Source: Eubacteriales bacterium
GTDB lineage: Bacteria; Bacillota; Clostridia; Lachnospirales; Vallitaleaceae
Direction of reading: 5' to 3'
Assembly (NCBI GenBank): GCA_030535295.1
Contig: JAUMXK010000005.1
Location: forward strand, 1 to 53,988
Length of the DNA stretch: 53,988 nucleotides
This document shows positions 19,193 through 27,565 of this stretch, one piece after another; position 1 is the stretch's first letter; every line of letters begins with the position of its first letter. The translations under genes and the position numbers were made by a program. The notes beneath the pieces are model-generated. The model worked only from the letters and a program-made list of their open reading frames with translations, was not told where the DNA came from and made no database searches.

Positions 19193-19471
19193 TTATCTTT
19201 TTCCTTTTTTCTCTGATTTGATATGGCCTTTGTAAGTTCTGGTCAAGGAGAATTCTCCTAATTTATGACCAACCATGTCCTCACTGATATATACCGGAAT
19301 GTGCTTACGACCATCATATACTGCGATGGTAAGACCAACCATTTCCGGAAAAATTGTGGAACGTCTGGACCATGTTTTAATTACTTGTTTATTTCCGCTT
19401 GCTTTTGCTTCGTCCACTTTCTTCATTAAGTGTTCATCGGCAAAAGGCCCTTTTTTTAACGAACGTGCCAT
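19193..19471 (-). CDS. rpsS: 30S ribosomal protein S19
   Basis: S19 (92 residues) pairs with S13 in the 30S head. It begins [19 protein letters not shown] and contains [20 protein letters not shown] and the [16 protein letters not shown] end. Confidence 0.98.
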   Translation of the reverse strand: MARSLKKGPFADEHLMKKVDEAKASGNKQVIKTWSRRSTIFPEMVGLTIAVYDGRKHIPVYISEDMVGHKLGEFSLTRTYKGHIKSEKKGKR

Positions 19472-19489
19472 TATTTTATCCTCCTATGC

Positions 19490-20320
19490 CTATTTGTTCT
19501 TACTACGAGCGTGAACAATATACTTTGTGGAATTCTTCTTTTTCTTTCTTGTCTTGAGACCAAGTGCAGGTTTACCCCAAGGAGTCTTAGGATTCTTAAG
19601 ACCGATTGGTGTTGTACCTTCACCACCACCATGTGGGTGATCATTAGGGTTCATTACAGAACCACGAACGGTTGGGCGGATACCCATGTGTCTCTTACGA
19701 CCTGCTTTACCTACATTTACTAATTCGTGTTCCGTGTTTCCAACTTGTCCGATAGTAGCACGGCAAAGGATTGGCAACATTCTCATTTCACCGGATGGTA
19801 AACGAAGGGTTGCGTATTTTCCTTCTTTTGCCATAAGTTGTGCAACCATACCTGCGGAACGAACTAATTGTCCGCCTTTACCAGGTTTCATTTCTACATT
19901 GTGGATGTTGGAACCTACCGGAATGTTTGCCATTGGCAACGCATTACCAACTTTTACTTCCGCATTTTCTCCACTCATAAGAACATCGCCGACTTTCAAA
20001 CCAACCGGTGCCAAGATGTATCTCTTTTCGCCATCTTGGTAGTTAAGAAGGGCAATGAATGCGGTACGGTTTGGATCGTACTCGATTGCCGCTACTTTTG
20101 CAGGCATATTGTCTTTGTTTCTCTTAAAATCAATAATTCTATATTTAATCTTGTGTCCACCACCACGGTGTCTTACAGTGATTTTACCTTGGTTATTTCT
20201 TCCAGAGTTTTTCTTCAAGCTGATAACCAGTGATTTTTCCGGTTTCTTCTTGGTCAAGCCATCAAAAGACTCAACAGTCATATGTCTTCTGGAAGGAGTA
20301 TATGGGCGATATGATTTCAT
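19490..20320 (-). CDS. rplB: 50S ribosomal protein L2
   Basis: L2 (276 residues) is a core protein required for subunit joining and close to the peptidyl transferase centre. It begins [19 protein letters not shown] and has the highly conserved [20 protein letters not shown] loop with the functional histidine. The ATG at 20320 follows AAAGGAGC; ten upstream residues in the longer frame are not family-like. Confidence 0.98.
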   Translation of the reverse strand: MKSYRPYTPSRRHMTVESFDGLTKKKPEKSLVISLKKNSGRNNQGKITVRHRGGGHKIKYRIIDFKRNKDNMPAKVAAIEYDPNRTAFIALLNYQDGEKRYILAPVGLKVGDVLMSGENAEVKVGNALPMANIPVGSNIHNVEMKPGKGGQLVRSAGMVAQLMAKEGKYATLRLPSGEMRMLPILCRATIGQVGNTEHELVNVGKAGRKRHMGIRPTVRGSVMNPNDHPHGGGEGTTPIGLKNPKTPWGKPALGLKTRKKKKNSTKYIVHARSKNK

Positions 20321-20367
20321 ATTAATGCTCCTTTCATTTATCCCATTCACACATTAAGTGCCGTCAA

Positions 20368-20667
20368 TTACATTCCCTCAAAAAATTCGATTTCCTTGCT
20401 ATCCGCTGTCAATGTAACAATCGCTTTCTTGGTTCTGGCAGTTCTACCTTTGGTTACACCACGTCTTTTTTCTTTTCCGTCATAGTTCATGGTGTTTACC
20501 TTTTCTACTTTTGTTCCAGGGAACATTTTTTCAACTGCTCTTTTGATTTGAGTCTTATCGGATTCCGGATGAACAAAGAATGTATATTTCTTTTCCGCCA
20601 TCATTTCCATTGATTTTTCTGTAACTACCGGACGAAGTAGTACATCATAATATTGAACACTTGCCAT
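20368..20667 (-). CDS. rplW: 50S ribosomal protein L23
   Basis: L23 (99 residues) docks trigger factor and SRP at the tunnel exit. It begins [20 protein letters not shown] and has [20 protein letters not shown]. Its ATG overlaps the last base of rplD, which implies coupled translation. Confidence 0.97.
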   Translation of the reverse strand: MASVQYYDVLLRPVVTEKSMEMMAEKKYTFFVHPESDKTQIKRAVEKMFPGTKVEKVNTMNYDGKEKRRGVTKGRTARTKKAIVTLTADSKEIEFFEGM

Positions 20668-21287
20668 TACGCATACACCTCCTCAAGAGTCTTTACAGCG
20701 TCTTTGGTGATAACGCATTTTTCAAACTTCAACAAATCATAGATGTTGATGTTGTTTACAGGAATTGTTCTGGTATTTGGGATATTTCTTGCAGAAAGCA
20801 TTACATTGTTGTCAACGCCGCCTAATACAAAAAGTCCTTTTGCCAAATCTAAGGCATTTAATACAGAAACCATATTCTTGGTTTTGATTTCACCAAATTC
20901 TAATTTATCTAAAACAATTAAATTACCATTTCTTACTTTTTCAGACAAAGCAACTTTAAGTGCCAATTGTCTTTCTTTTTTATTCAAACGTTTGGAGTAG
21001 TCACGTGGTTTCGGAGCAAACACAACACCACCGCCGGTCCATTGTGGAGCACGGATAGAACCTTGTCTTGCACGACCTGTACCTTTTTGACGCCATGGTT
21101 TGATACCACCGCCTCGTACTTCTCCTCTGGTTAAAGCTGATTGAGTTCCTTGACGGCTGTTTGCCAATTGGGTGACTACCGCACGATAAACAACATGGTC
21201 ATTGGCTTCCAAGCCGAACACGCTATCATTTAATTCGATTTCCTCAACTTGCTTTCCTTGCATATTTAATACTGCTAATTTAGCCAT
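20667..21287 (-). CDS. rplD: 50S ribosomal protein L4
   Basis: L4 (206 residues) extends a loop into the exit tunnel, seen as the basic stretch [20 protein letters not shown] with [18 protein letters not shown]. In gamma-proteobacteria L4 represses its own operon through the S10 leader; whether that happens here is unknown. Confidence 0.97.
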   Translation of the reverse strand: MAKLAVLNMQGKQVEEIELNDSVFGLEANDHVVYRAVVTQLANSRQGTQSALTRGEVRGGGIKPWRQKGTGRARQGSIRAPQWTGGGVVFAPKPRDYSKRLNKKERQLALKVALSEKVRNGNLIVLDKLEFGEIKTKNMVSVLNALDLAKGLFVLGGVDNNVMLSARNIPNTRTIPVNNINIYDLLKFEKCVITKDAVKTLEEVYA

Positions 21288-21305
21288 TTTCGTTCCTCCT
21301 TCCCA

Positions 21306-21935
21306 CTAAGCCTTCTTTACAGCGTTTCTTACCGTAACAACTGTTTTCTTTGCTCCGGGAACTGCGCCTTTAATCAATAATAAGTTGTTTTCAGCATCCA
21401 CACGAACAACTTCCAAATTTTGTACTGTAATTTGTACAGAACCCATGTGTCCAGGTAATTTCTTACCTTTAAATACTTTTCCTGGGAAGGATGCATTACC
21501 CATCGAACCTGCATAGCGATGATACTTGGAACCGTGAGACATAGGTCCTCTGTGTTGGTTGTGACGTTTGATAGCGCCTTGGTAACCCTTACCTTTAGAG
21601 CGTCCTGTCACATCCACGTAATCACCGGCTGCAAAGCTTTCTACTGTAACCATTTGTCCGATTTCGTAGTTTTCCGCATCATTTAAGCGAAACTCTTTCA
21701 AAAATCTTTGGGCAGGTACATTCGCTTTTTCAAAATGTCCTTTTGCAGGCTTGTTCACATTCTTGGTTTTTTCTTCAAAACCTAATTGCACTGCACTGTA
21801 TCCGTCATTTTCAACGGTTTTCACTTGTACTACCGGACATGGACCGGCTTGAAGTACAGTTACCGGAACGATAGTTCCGTCTTCGGTAAAGATTTGAGTC
21901 ATACCGATTTTTCTAGCAATAATTGCTTTCTTCAT
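21306..21935 (-). CDS. rplC: 50S ribosomal protein L3
   Basis: L3 (209 residues) begins [20 protein letters not shown] and contains the core motif [20 protein letters not shown], followed by [15 protein letters not shown], whose loop approaches the peptidyl transferase centre. It lies 85 bases after rpsJ, a slightly long gap for this array. Confidence 0.98.
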   Translation of the reverse strand: MKKAIIARKIGMTQIFTEDGTIVPVTVLQAGPCPVVQVKTVENDGYSAVQLGFEEKTKNVNKPAKGHFEKANVPAQRFLKEFRLNDAENYEIGQMVTVESFAAGDYVDVTGRSKGKGYQGAIKRHNQHRGPMSHGSKYHRYAGSMGNASFPGKVFKGKKLPGHMGSVQITVQNLEVVRVDAENNLLLIKGAVPGAKKTVVTVRNAVKKA

Positions 21936-22020
21936 TTTTTTCCTCCTGTTTTTCTACAGCGGAACGGTTTCCCGTTCATACTAGACAAAGGATTTTCCCA
22001 AAGTCTATTTTGTAAACCGC

Positions 22021-22332
22021 TTATTTTGCATTAACTTTGATATCTACACCAGCCGGTAACTCTAATTTCATCAGAGCGTCCACGGTCTTGGCTGTTGGCA
22101 TTAAAATATCGATCAAGCGCTTGTGGGTTCTTCTTTCAAATTGTTCTCTGGAATCCTTATACTTGTGAACCGCACGAAGGATTGTAACTACTTCCTTCTT
22201 TGTCGGTAACGGAATCGGACCGCTTACCTTTGCACCTGTCTTTTTTGCAGTCTCAATAATTCTGAGTGCTGATTGATCAATTAATTCATGATCATAAGCT
22301 TTTAAACTGATTCTGATTTTTTCCTTAGCCAT
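22021..22332 (-). CDS. rpsJ: 30S ribosomal protein S10
   Basis: S10 (103 residues) is a 30S head protein and the transcription antitermination factor NusE. It reads [19 protein letters not shown], with [19 protein letters not shown] and [12 protein letters not shown]. The ATG at 22332 after AAGGAGG gives the family start; a longer frame runs through the leader hairpins and is not coding. It is the first gene of the array. Confidence 0.98.
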   Translation of the reverse strand: MAKEKIRISLKAYDHELIDQSALRIIETAKKTGAKVSGPIPLPTKKEVVTILRAVHKYKDSREQFERRTHKRLIDILMPTAKTVDALMKLELPAGVDIKVNAK

Positions 22333-22543
22333 AAAAAAAGCCGCCTCCTTTTCGTACTGTTTTACATTGGTACGACAAGTGGTGACTGTACATCTTGCCG
22401 AGTGTTTCATATCTTCAAACACTCTTAAACTGTATGTTTCCTTGTACAGTGATCTTGTCGTCTGTTTCGTGAACTAGACTCGCTCTGTCGGAAAACCTGA
22501 TACTTTCTTCAGCAACCTCCGACTTCACAGCTCTTATCACAAC
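22333..22543 (-). ncRNA. structured 5' leader of the S10 section
   Basis: The roughly 210-base leader ahead of rpsJ folds around a long imperfect stem (arms 22373-22392 and 22443-22460, including CGACAAG and ACTGTACA pairings). It encloses a perfect 8-bp hairpin GAGTGTTT/AAACACTC (22400-22424). A long structured leader is the usual place for feedback by a ribosomal protein. The stems are seen directly; the control is inferred. Confidence 0.6.
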
Positions 22544-22549
22544 CTCGTT

Positions 22550-22578
22550 ATTATATACCAACAGAAATCAAAATACAA
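22550..22578 (-). promoter_or_regulatory. promoter of the S10-spc array
   Basis: On the minus strand TTGTAT (22573-22578) is followed after 17 bases by a perfect TATAAT (22550-22555). A start near 22543 gives the long leader before rpsJ. T-rich sequence on the far side (22581-22598) may act as an UP element. From here to the esterase at 22675 I see no gene. Confidence 0.75.
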
Positions 22579-22674
22579 GGTTTTTTTTTATTTTTTTTGT
22601 ATTCAGATTTTTTTCTACATATTGCACAAATTTATTCTACATTTTTGACAGTGTTTGCAAAAAACGTGCAGGAT

Positions 22675-23493
22675 TTAGTTCAAATCCCGCAGCCATGCAA
22701 TTGCCAAATCCAGCCATGGTTGGCATCTCTTTTCAATTCCCCGCCCGTTGTTTACCGTCATGGTTTCTTCGTCGGCCAAAGCCAGAGCGTGATCTCCGAT
22801 GGAAAAAAGGTGTTGCTCCACCGATACGCCGTGCTCGATCAAAGCCGAGGTAAAGAGAATACTGTTTTGTACCGGTACGGCCGGGTCGGTTATGGTATGC
22901 CAGGCAAAGGTCGGTGGCACATCTGCCGATACTTGCTTTTCCAGGCTGACGAGCTCTCTCATTTCCGGGCTGTCTTTTTTTCCTAGAAGGTTTTTAAAGC
23001 TGTTTTCATGGCGATACTTTCCGGAGGAAATGACCGGATATGACAGAAGCAAGCCGTTCGGCTTGATTTGGCAACCGGACAGTCCCAATTCTTTCCACAG
23101 CCATTCTTGATTCCAGAAAACTGCCAAACTGGCCGCCAGGTGGCCACCTGCCGAGAATCCCGCAACGACAATTTTATTTTCATCTATCGCCCATTCTTTG
23201 GCGTGCTCACGCAGATAGGCTACGCTAAAGGCCAGCTCTATCAGGGATTGCGGAAACTCTGCCGGGGTAATGCTATATCTGAGAACGGCAGCATGAAAGC
23301 CCGCCGCCAGAAAGCGAACGGCCACACCTTCCGCTTCCCGTCTGCTTACTTCTCCGTAGCCACCGCCGGGAATTACCAATACCAGGGGGCGTTTGCGATT
23401 CGGGTCAATTTCATCGTAATTATCCAGCAAATAAGGATATAGCTTTGCTTCTGTTCCTTGCGGTAATGCAACCGGGATTTCAAAGTGTTTCAT
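22675..23493 (-). CDS. alpha/beta-hydrolase, carbohydrate-esterase type
   Basis: The 272-residue protein is an alpha/beta hydrolase of the BD-FAE/acetyl-xylan-esterase type. It has an oxyanion-hole motif VIPGGGYG (about 41-48), the nucleophile elbow GFSAGGHLA with Ser114, an acid in TITDPAVPV and the catalytic histidine in GDHALAL. There is no signal peptide, so it acts in the cytoplasm, probably removing acyl groups from imported sugars or oligosaccharides. It lies upstream of the S10 promoter on the same strand and next to a broken GH110 gene and a lipoprotein, which suggests a former glycan-use cluster. The substrate is not known. Confidence 0.85.
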   Translation of the reverse strand: MKHFEIPVALPQGTEAKLYPYLLDNYDEIDPNRKRPLVLVIPGGGYGEVSRREAEGVAVRFLAAGFHAAVLRYSITPAEFPQSLIELAFSVAYLREHAKEWAIDENKIVVAGFSAGGHLAASLAVFWNQEWLWKELGLSGCQIKPNGLLLSYPVISSGKYRHENSFKNLLGKKDSPEMRELVSLEKQVSADVPPTFAWHTITDPAVPVQNSILFTSALIEHGVSVEQHLFSIGDHALALADEETMTVNNGRGIEKRCQPWLDLAIAWLRDLN

Positions 23494-23521
23494 GTTGACT
23501 CCTTTCAGATTCTAAATGGGA

Positions 23522-25211
23522 CTATATAATAGGAAGAAACTCATTCTCTTTTTCTTCCCAATGGTTGATATCCTGCAAGAGAAATCTCTCGCCATCGATC
23601 TTCGGGAAGGTATTGGTTTTGATGATTTTGTTGTTGGCAAAGATCAATCTTTCCATGTTTTTGGCTTTGAGTAGCCTGTCATCAAAGGCATAGAAGGTGT
23701 TTTCCGTGATTTCCATGCTGCCATGATACTTTCTTTCCACGGTCTTGCGGGCACTCGGCGATACTTGAATCGGCGCCGCTCCCCATACCGGAACATAGCT
23801 ACAATCCTTAAATACATTATGATGAATGCGAATCTCTTTGGTCGCGCCGGATTCAAACCAGTCCTTCGAGTCGCCTTCGATTAATATGGCCGCACCGGCG
23901 CTGGCAAAGGTATTGCCCACCACTTCTACCTTTCCGGCAGTGGTAAGCAGAACGCCTCTGGCCCGATTGTTTTGAAAAAGGCAATTTTCAATGCGTACAT
24001 CCGGCACATATTCGATATTTTCGGCCACATCCCCTTCTTTGACCCCGGATAGCGCTTCTTTTAGCCGAATATAGGTATAGTCCTTATTCAAAATACGGAT
24101 TTCTTCTATGACCGTATCGCCATAGGAAAGCATGGTGTCGGAGTCCGAAAAAGAGAGTCTTTCGCCTGCCTTACCAAGTCTTACTCCTTTTTGCTGATGA
24201 TGCACCAGCTTGGTCACAAGTTCCGTCGGACTGAGAATCTTTTCCACCCTTTGATAGATGCCATGAACATTGACGGCATCATCCATTTGGTTTTCGAAAA
24301 AGCAGCCTTTGACTTCGATTTTGCCCCTGCAATACACAAAGTGCGTCGCATCTGCTCCCATACTGAAGATACTGCCCGCAGACGGACTGACTTTAACCCG
24401 ATTGACTGTGATATCCTCGCTAAATTGAGCAATCACACCCATTCCCAGGCCATGACACAGCCAAAGATCACTCAATACCAGCTTCTTGCTGTCTTCAATA
24501 TAAATCACCGGATAATTACGGCGATGATGTCTTAGGACAATGCGGTTTCCGGCTTTGATTTCTTCCGAAAAGCTACCGCCACTGACGGCTCTTGCCTCTA
24601 CCAGCCCATCTCCCACTGCATTCCATTTGATTTTCAGTTCACAGCCTTCGGCATTGAAAAAGCAATCGCCGCCTCTTTGATAAACCGGCGCTTTGCGCTC
24701 TCCATCCATTTCCAATCAGTGCCAAATCCCGTATTCAAAGTTTTCTCCCCGGAAAAAGATATCCCCATCTTCCACTTTATAGGAATACAGCGAAGAGTCG
24801 ATTCCCAGAAGCAGCTTATCCGCCGCCGCTTCCACCACACGGCCCTCCGAATACCCCGGCACCGCATAATCTATGGTAATGCCTCGAATCTCTACATTCT
24901 CACATTCTTTGATATGAAAAGGAATGATATCGGTATGAAAGAGAAATGTGGTGTCCTGCCCTTCGATTTGCAGATTTTGAAAGCCCTCCAAAGAAAACGC
25001 CACTCTCTTAATGGTATCTTCATCATGATTGGGTACATATAGGAGCTTTTCAAAAGCATAGTCCGGGTAAAAATGATATTCTCCCGGCTCAAAGACAAGC
25101 CGGAGTCCTTCTTTTTTCCTCCATGCTTTCCAAGAGTTTTCTAAGCGGGTAAGTATTATCTGTTTTTTCATTCGGCAGGAGTCCAAACTCTCTCACATCT
25201 ATTCTTTTCAT
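23522..25211 (-). pseudogene. GH110-like alpha-1,3-galactosidase gene, broken by a frameshift and a stop
   Basis: The reading begins at the ATG at 25211 (MKRIDVREFGLLPNEK), changes frame at a run of six A (25112-25117 on the plus strand), and continues as GLRLVFEPGEYHFYPD. It stops at an in-frame TGA (24716-24718) after FEYGIWH and then continues in the same frame as LEMDGERKAPVYQRGGD to 23522. The reassembled protein is a right-handed parallel beta-helix with the GH110-type segment GCFFENQMDDAVNVHGIY. GH110 enzymes remove terminal alpha-1,3-galactose, as on blood-group B or linear B antigens. The repaired length of about 560 codons fits the family. With two lesions it is probably a pseudogene, but sequencing error or phase switching at the A run is possible. 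Confidence 0.7.
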
Positions 25212-25373
25212 GTTTCCCTCATTTCCGATTTACTATGCTATCCATTTTATTGTACTTTGTATGCCTCATCTGCCAAATCCTTTGGTTTTACCGCATTGGA
25301 TGCTTTCGGGCTTCCGACTGTTTTTTCATATTCTGTATTATTTTACTTTGGCAAAGCGTATTTGTAAATACTC

Positions 25374-26573
25374 TTATTGGACTATAAATTCCGCTTTTTC
25401 TCCATAACTTCGCAAAAATCGGTCTACCTGAGTATCCAAACCGGCTTTGGCTTCTCCGCTCATATTTTCGGTTTTCAGCTCACTGATTTCACGGATTTCC
25501 TGGATTTTCAATTCCTCATCTACCTTTTGGAAGAGATATGCACGATAAATATTGGCATCTTCCACTTCCAGCCATTCGTAGGTCAGCGGCTCCTTTGCCT
25601 TGGTAATGCGAATGTGTGAAAAAGGATAATTGACTTTCACAAACAGATAGGCCAACTTGCCTTTGCTATACGGCTTGGAAACGGAATACAATTCCGCATT
25701 CTCTCCCTTGAAATGGGTGTCCCAACTGTCCGAATGCTCTTTTATCAGCCGCTCTCTTTGGGTCTTAGAAGCCTTGAGGACCTCCTCAAAGCTGACCCCC
25801 TTGGGGCTTTTGCCAATTTCCATAATCCATTGAGAAAAGGTTGGTCTTAGCGCCGTCAATGACAGCAAATGCTTTTTGGCGGTATCGGTCAGCGGCAATT
25901 TCTCAATATCTGCCATGACCGGTTTGTCCACTTCAATTCCCTGAAAAGCACAGGCCTCAACCTCTTCCACCATTTGCTCCATTCGTTCTTTATCCTGCAA
26001 GGAAAAATGCTCCGGCTCCTCCGGGTCTTGGCCGTTTACCAGATAGGCATCCACACTTAGTCTGTCTATTTCGATTTTATCATAATAGCGGGAGTTCTTA
26101 TATTGTCCGTTTTTAAAATAATCCACCCGGAATCTTTGCAAGACTAGCCCCTTGCCCAGTTTAACCTTGTAGGCCTTTCCATCGGCCGGAATATTGATTC
26201 CGATGCCGCCATTGCCCACCTCTCCCATATAAAGGTCAAAGGCGATTTCTTTGCCCTGCCAGTTTACGGTATGTTTGATTTTGTGTCCTGAATCCGGATT
26301 CAGCCGAACCGTCCCCTGGTCCAGACCATTCATTTTATCCGGCATAAATGCGATGCCATTCTCCAGCATAGCCGGATGGACTTCCACCACTTGCTCCTCT
26401 TCTTCCAGCAGGACTTGCACTTCCTCGTTGCCATCTTCCTTCCCACGCATTTCCTCCACCACAAAATAATCTGAATAGCTTTCATATAGCAAATTCGGAT
26501 TTTTTTCACCTGTGCTGCAAGCACTGAAAATCAATGCCAATAGCGATAACAATACTATCATTTTCTTTTTCAT
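25374..26573 (-). CDS. hypothetical lipoprotein
   Basis: The 399-residue protein begins with a typical lipoprotein signal (MKKKMIVLLSLLALIFSACS, lipobox cysteine at 19), so it should be anchored on the outer face of the membrane. The mature part is acidic at first (EEVQVLLEEEEQVVEV) and shows no motif I recognise. A beta-rich middle and the conserved-looking RLSVDAYLVNGQDPEEPEHF suggest a folded domain. A possible TATAAT (26692-26697) precedes it, and the group II intron ends 18 bases upstream of that box. Confidence 0.75.
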   Translation of the reverse strand: MKKKMIVLLSLLALIFSACSTGEKNPNLLYESYSDYFVVEEMRGKEDGNEEVQVLLEEEEQVVEVHPAMLENGIAFMPDKMNGLDQGTVRLNPDSGHKIKHTVNWQGKEIAFDLYMGEVGNGGIGINIPADGKAYKVKLGKGLVLQRFRVDYFKNGQYKNSRYYDKIEIDRLSVDAYLVNGQDPEEPEHFSLQDKERMEQMVEEVEACAFQGIEVDKPVMADIEKLPLTDTAKKHLLSLTALRPTFSQWIMEIGKSPKGVSFEEVLKASKTQRERLIKEHSDSWDTHFKGENAELYSVSKPYSKGKLAYLFVKVNYPFSHIRITKAKEPLTYEWLEVEDANIYRAYLFQKVDEELKIQEIREISELKTENMSGEAKAGLDTQVDRFLRSYGEKAEFIVQ

Positions 26574-26715
26574 AGCGTCCTCCTATCTATTCCGAATGCT
26601 CCGAATGAACCGGAATCGGAATCGGTTCCCAATGGGAATATTGGTTGTTCGATTGAAAATCGGACAAAGCTTATGTGAAACTTATATTTTTATTATACAC
26701 CTTGGGGGAAGAAAA

Positions 26716-27406
26716 ATCGAGTAGGAGGGGGATTTGAATAATCCCCCGACCTCTCACACCACCGTGCGTACCGTTCGGTACACGGCGGTTCCTTAGTTTT
26801 CACATACTTGCAGATAATAGCCGACTAAGGATGTATATCCTAGTTTGGCTATTTCTTTGTGCAAGTCTGTGATGGTGTTGTTGTTTTCAGTAATCCTTGT
26901 ATGGTCGAACACTTCTGCATATTCTTTCTGTTCCGCAGATACCTTTTGCAGATAGTCTTCTATATGAAGTTGTCTGTTCTTAAATCCATCTTTGGTTACA
27001 TTCATTTACTAACACCTCCCAAAGTTCAGTCCTTCGCCGATGTCTTTACCCATCGGTTTACTATGACCTCTGCTGACTTCTCACCATTCGTTGTTACTAA
27101 CGGATTTCGTACTCTATTTCCATCCGCTGATGAGACCTCCCTTGGTACCACACGTTTCTTTCTCTCCATCTATCTGCCACATTTACTATAGTTAATTCCG
27201 AGTAGTTATTGGACTTCAGTTTGTTGGGCAACCTTATCCTTAACTATAGCCTGATGTGATTTCTGTTCGTCAGACCGGAGATTTGCCATCCGACTTCCTT
27301 CCGATTCCACCTCACGATGGACACCCTTGTCTTTGGCTATATCCTTCCCACTACTAGGGCGGATTTAGGACTTTCACCCATTAGAAACGTGCGCCGCAAG
27401 GCGCAC
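26716..27406 (-). mobile_element. miniaturised group II intron, 691 bp
   Basis: Read on the minus strand the element starts GTGCGCCTTGCGGCGCAC, the GUGYG-type 5' end of group II introns, followed by the domain I landmark GGGTGAAAGTCC. Near its 3' end a domain V hairpin is visible (ACCGCCGTG-TACC-GAAC-GGTA-CG-CACGGTGGT). Next comes domain VI, with a bulged A in CCTACTCGAT at the 3' end. Complete introns of this kind are near 2 kb because domain IV encodes a reverse transcriptase; here only about 210 coding bases remain. It lies after a perfect 13-bp hairpin, the kind of site preferred by group IIC introns. The same 3' end occurs at the right edge of the window. Confidence 0.85.
26793..27005 (-). 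pseudogene. internally deleted intron reverse transcriptase/maturase ORF
   Basis: The 70-residue frame starts like intron-encoded reverse transcriptases (MNVTKDGFKNRQLHIEDYLQ, then KVSAEQKEYAEVFDHTR). After about 47 residues it passes to an ending of the kind found at their C-terminus (LGYTSLVGYYLQVCEN), just before domain V. The polymerase fingers and palm, including the catalytic YADD box, the maturase domain and any endonuclease are missing. The frame is kept across the junction. The product cannot be a polymerase; the intron would need a maturase supplied in trans. The assignment of the two ends relies on recalled family sequences. Confidence 0.65.
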
Positions 27407-27412
27407 AGATAG

Positions 27413-27441
27413 GGGTTCCAAAGGGTTCCCCTTTGGAACCC
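27413..27441 (-). terminator. perfect hairpin at the intron insertion site
   Basis: GGGTTCCAAAGGG and CCCTTTGGAACCC form a perfect 13-bp stem with a three-base loop, six bases before the intron 5' end on the minus strand. If the intron is removed the hairpin is followed by CTATCTTTTTCTTCC, a T-rich tail, so it looks like the original terminator of the defence operon. Confidence 0.65.
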
Positions 27442-27468
27442 GACTTTGCTTACAAAGTGTAGTGTGTT

Positions 27469-27561
27469 ATATCTGCTGTCACGACTGGCAGGAAAGCAGA
27501 CAGAATTTTGCAGATTGGGATTGGCAAAAATCTGGACAGTCTCGGAAATGGCAGCAGATAT
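27469..27561. repeat. inverted repeat downstream of hamB
   Basis: ATATCTGCTG (27469-27478) and CAGCAGATAT (27552-27561) are perfect inverted copies 73 bases apart, starting just after the hamB stop. They could be a long stem in the operon's 3' end or an old element end. Nothing else is recognised in this gap. Confidence 0.5.
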
Positions 27562-27565
27562 CTGG

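Noticed and set aside
26859..27191. 110-codon plus-strand frame inside the intron
   Set aside because: It is antisense to the intron RNA and to the maturase remnant, which have strong independent support.
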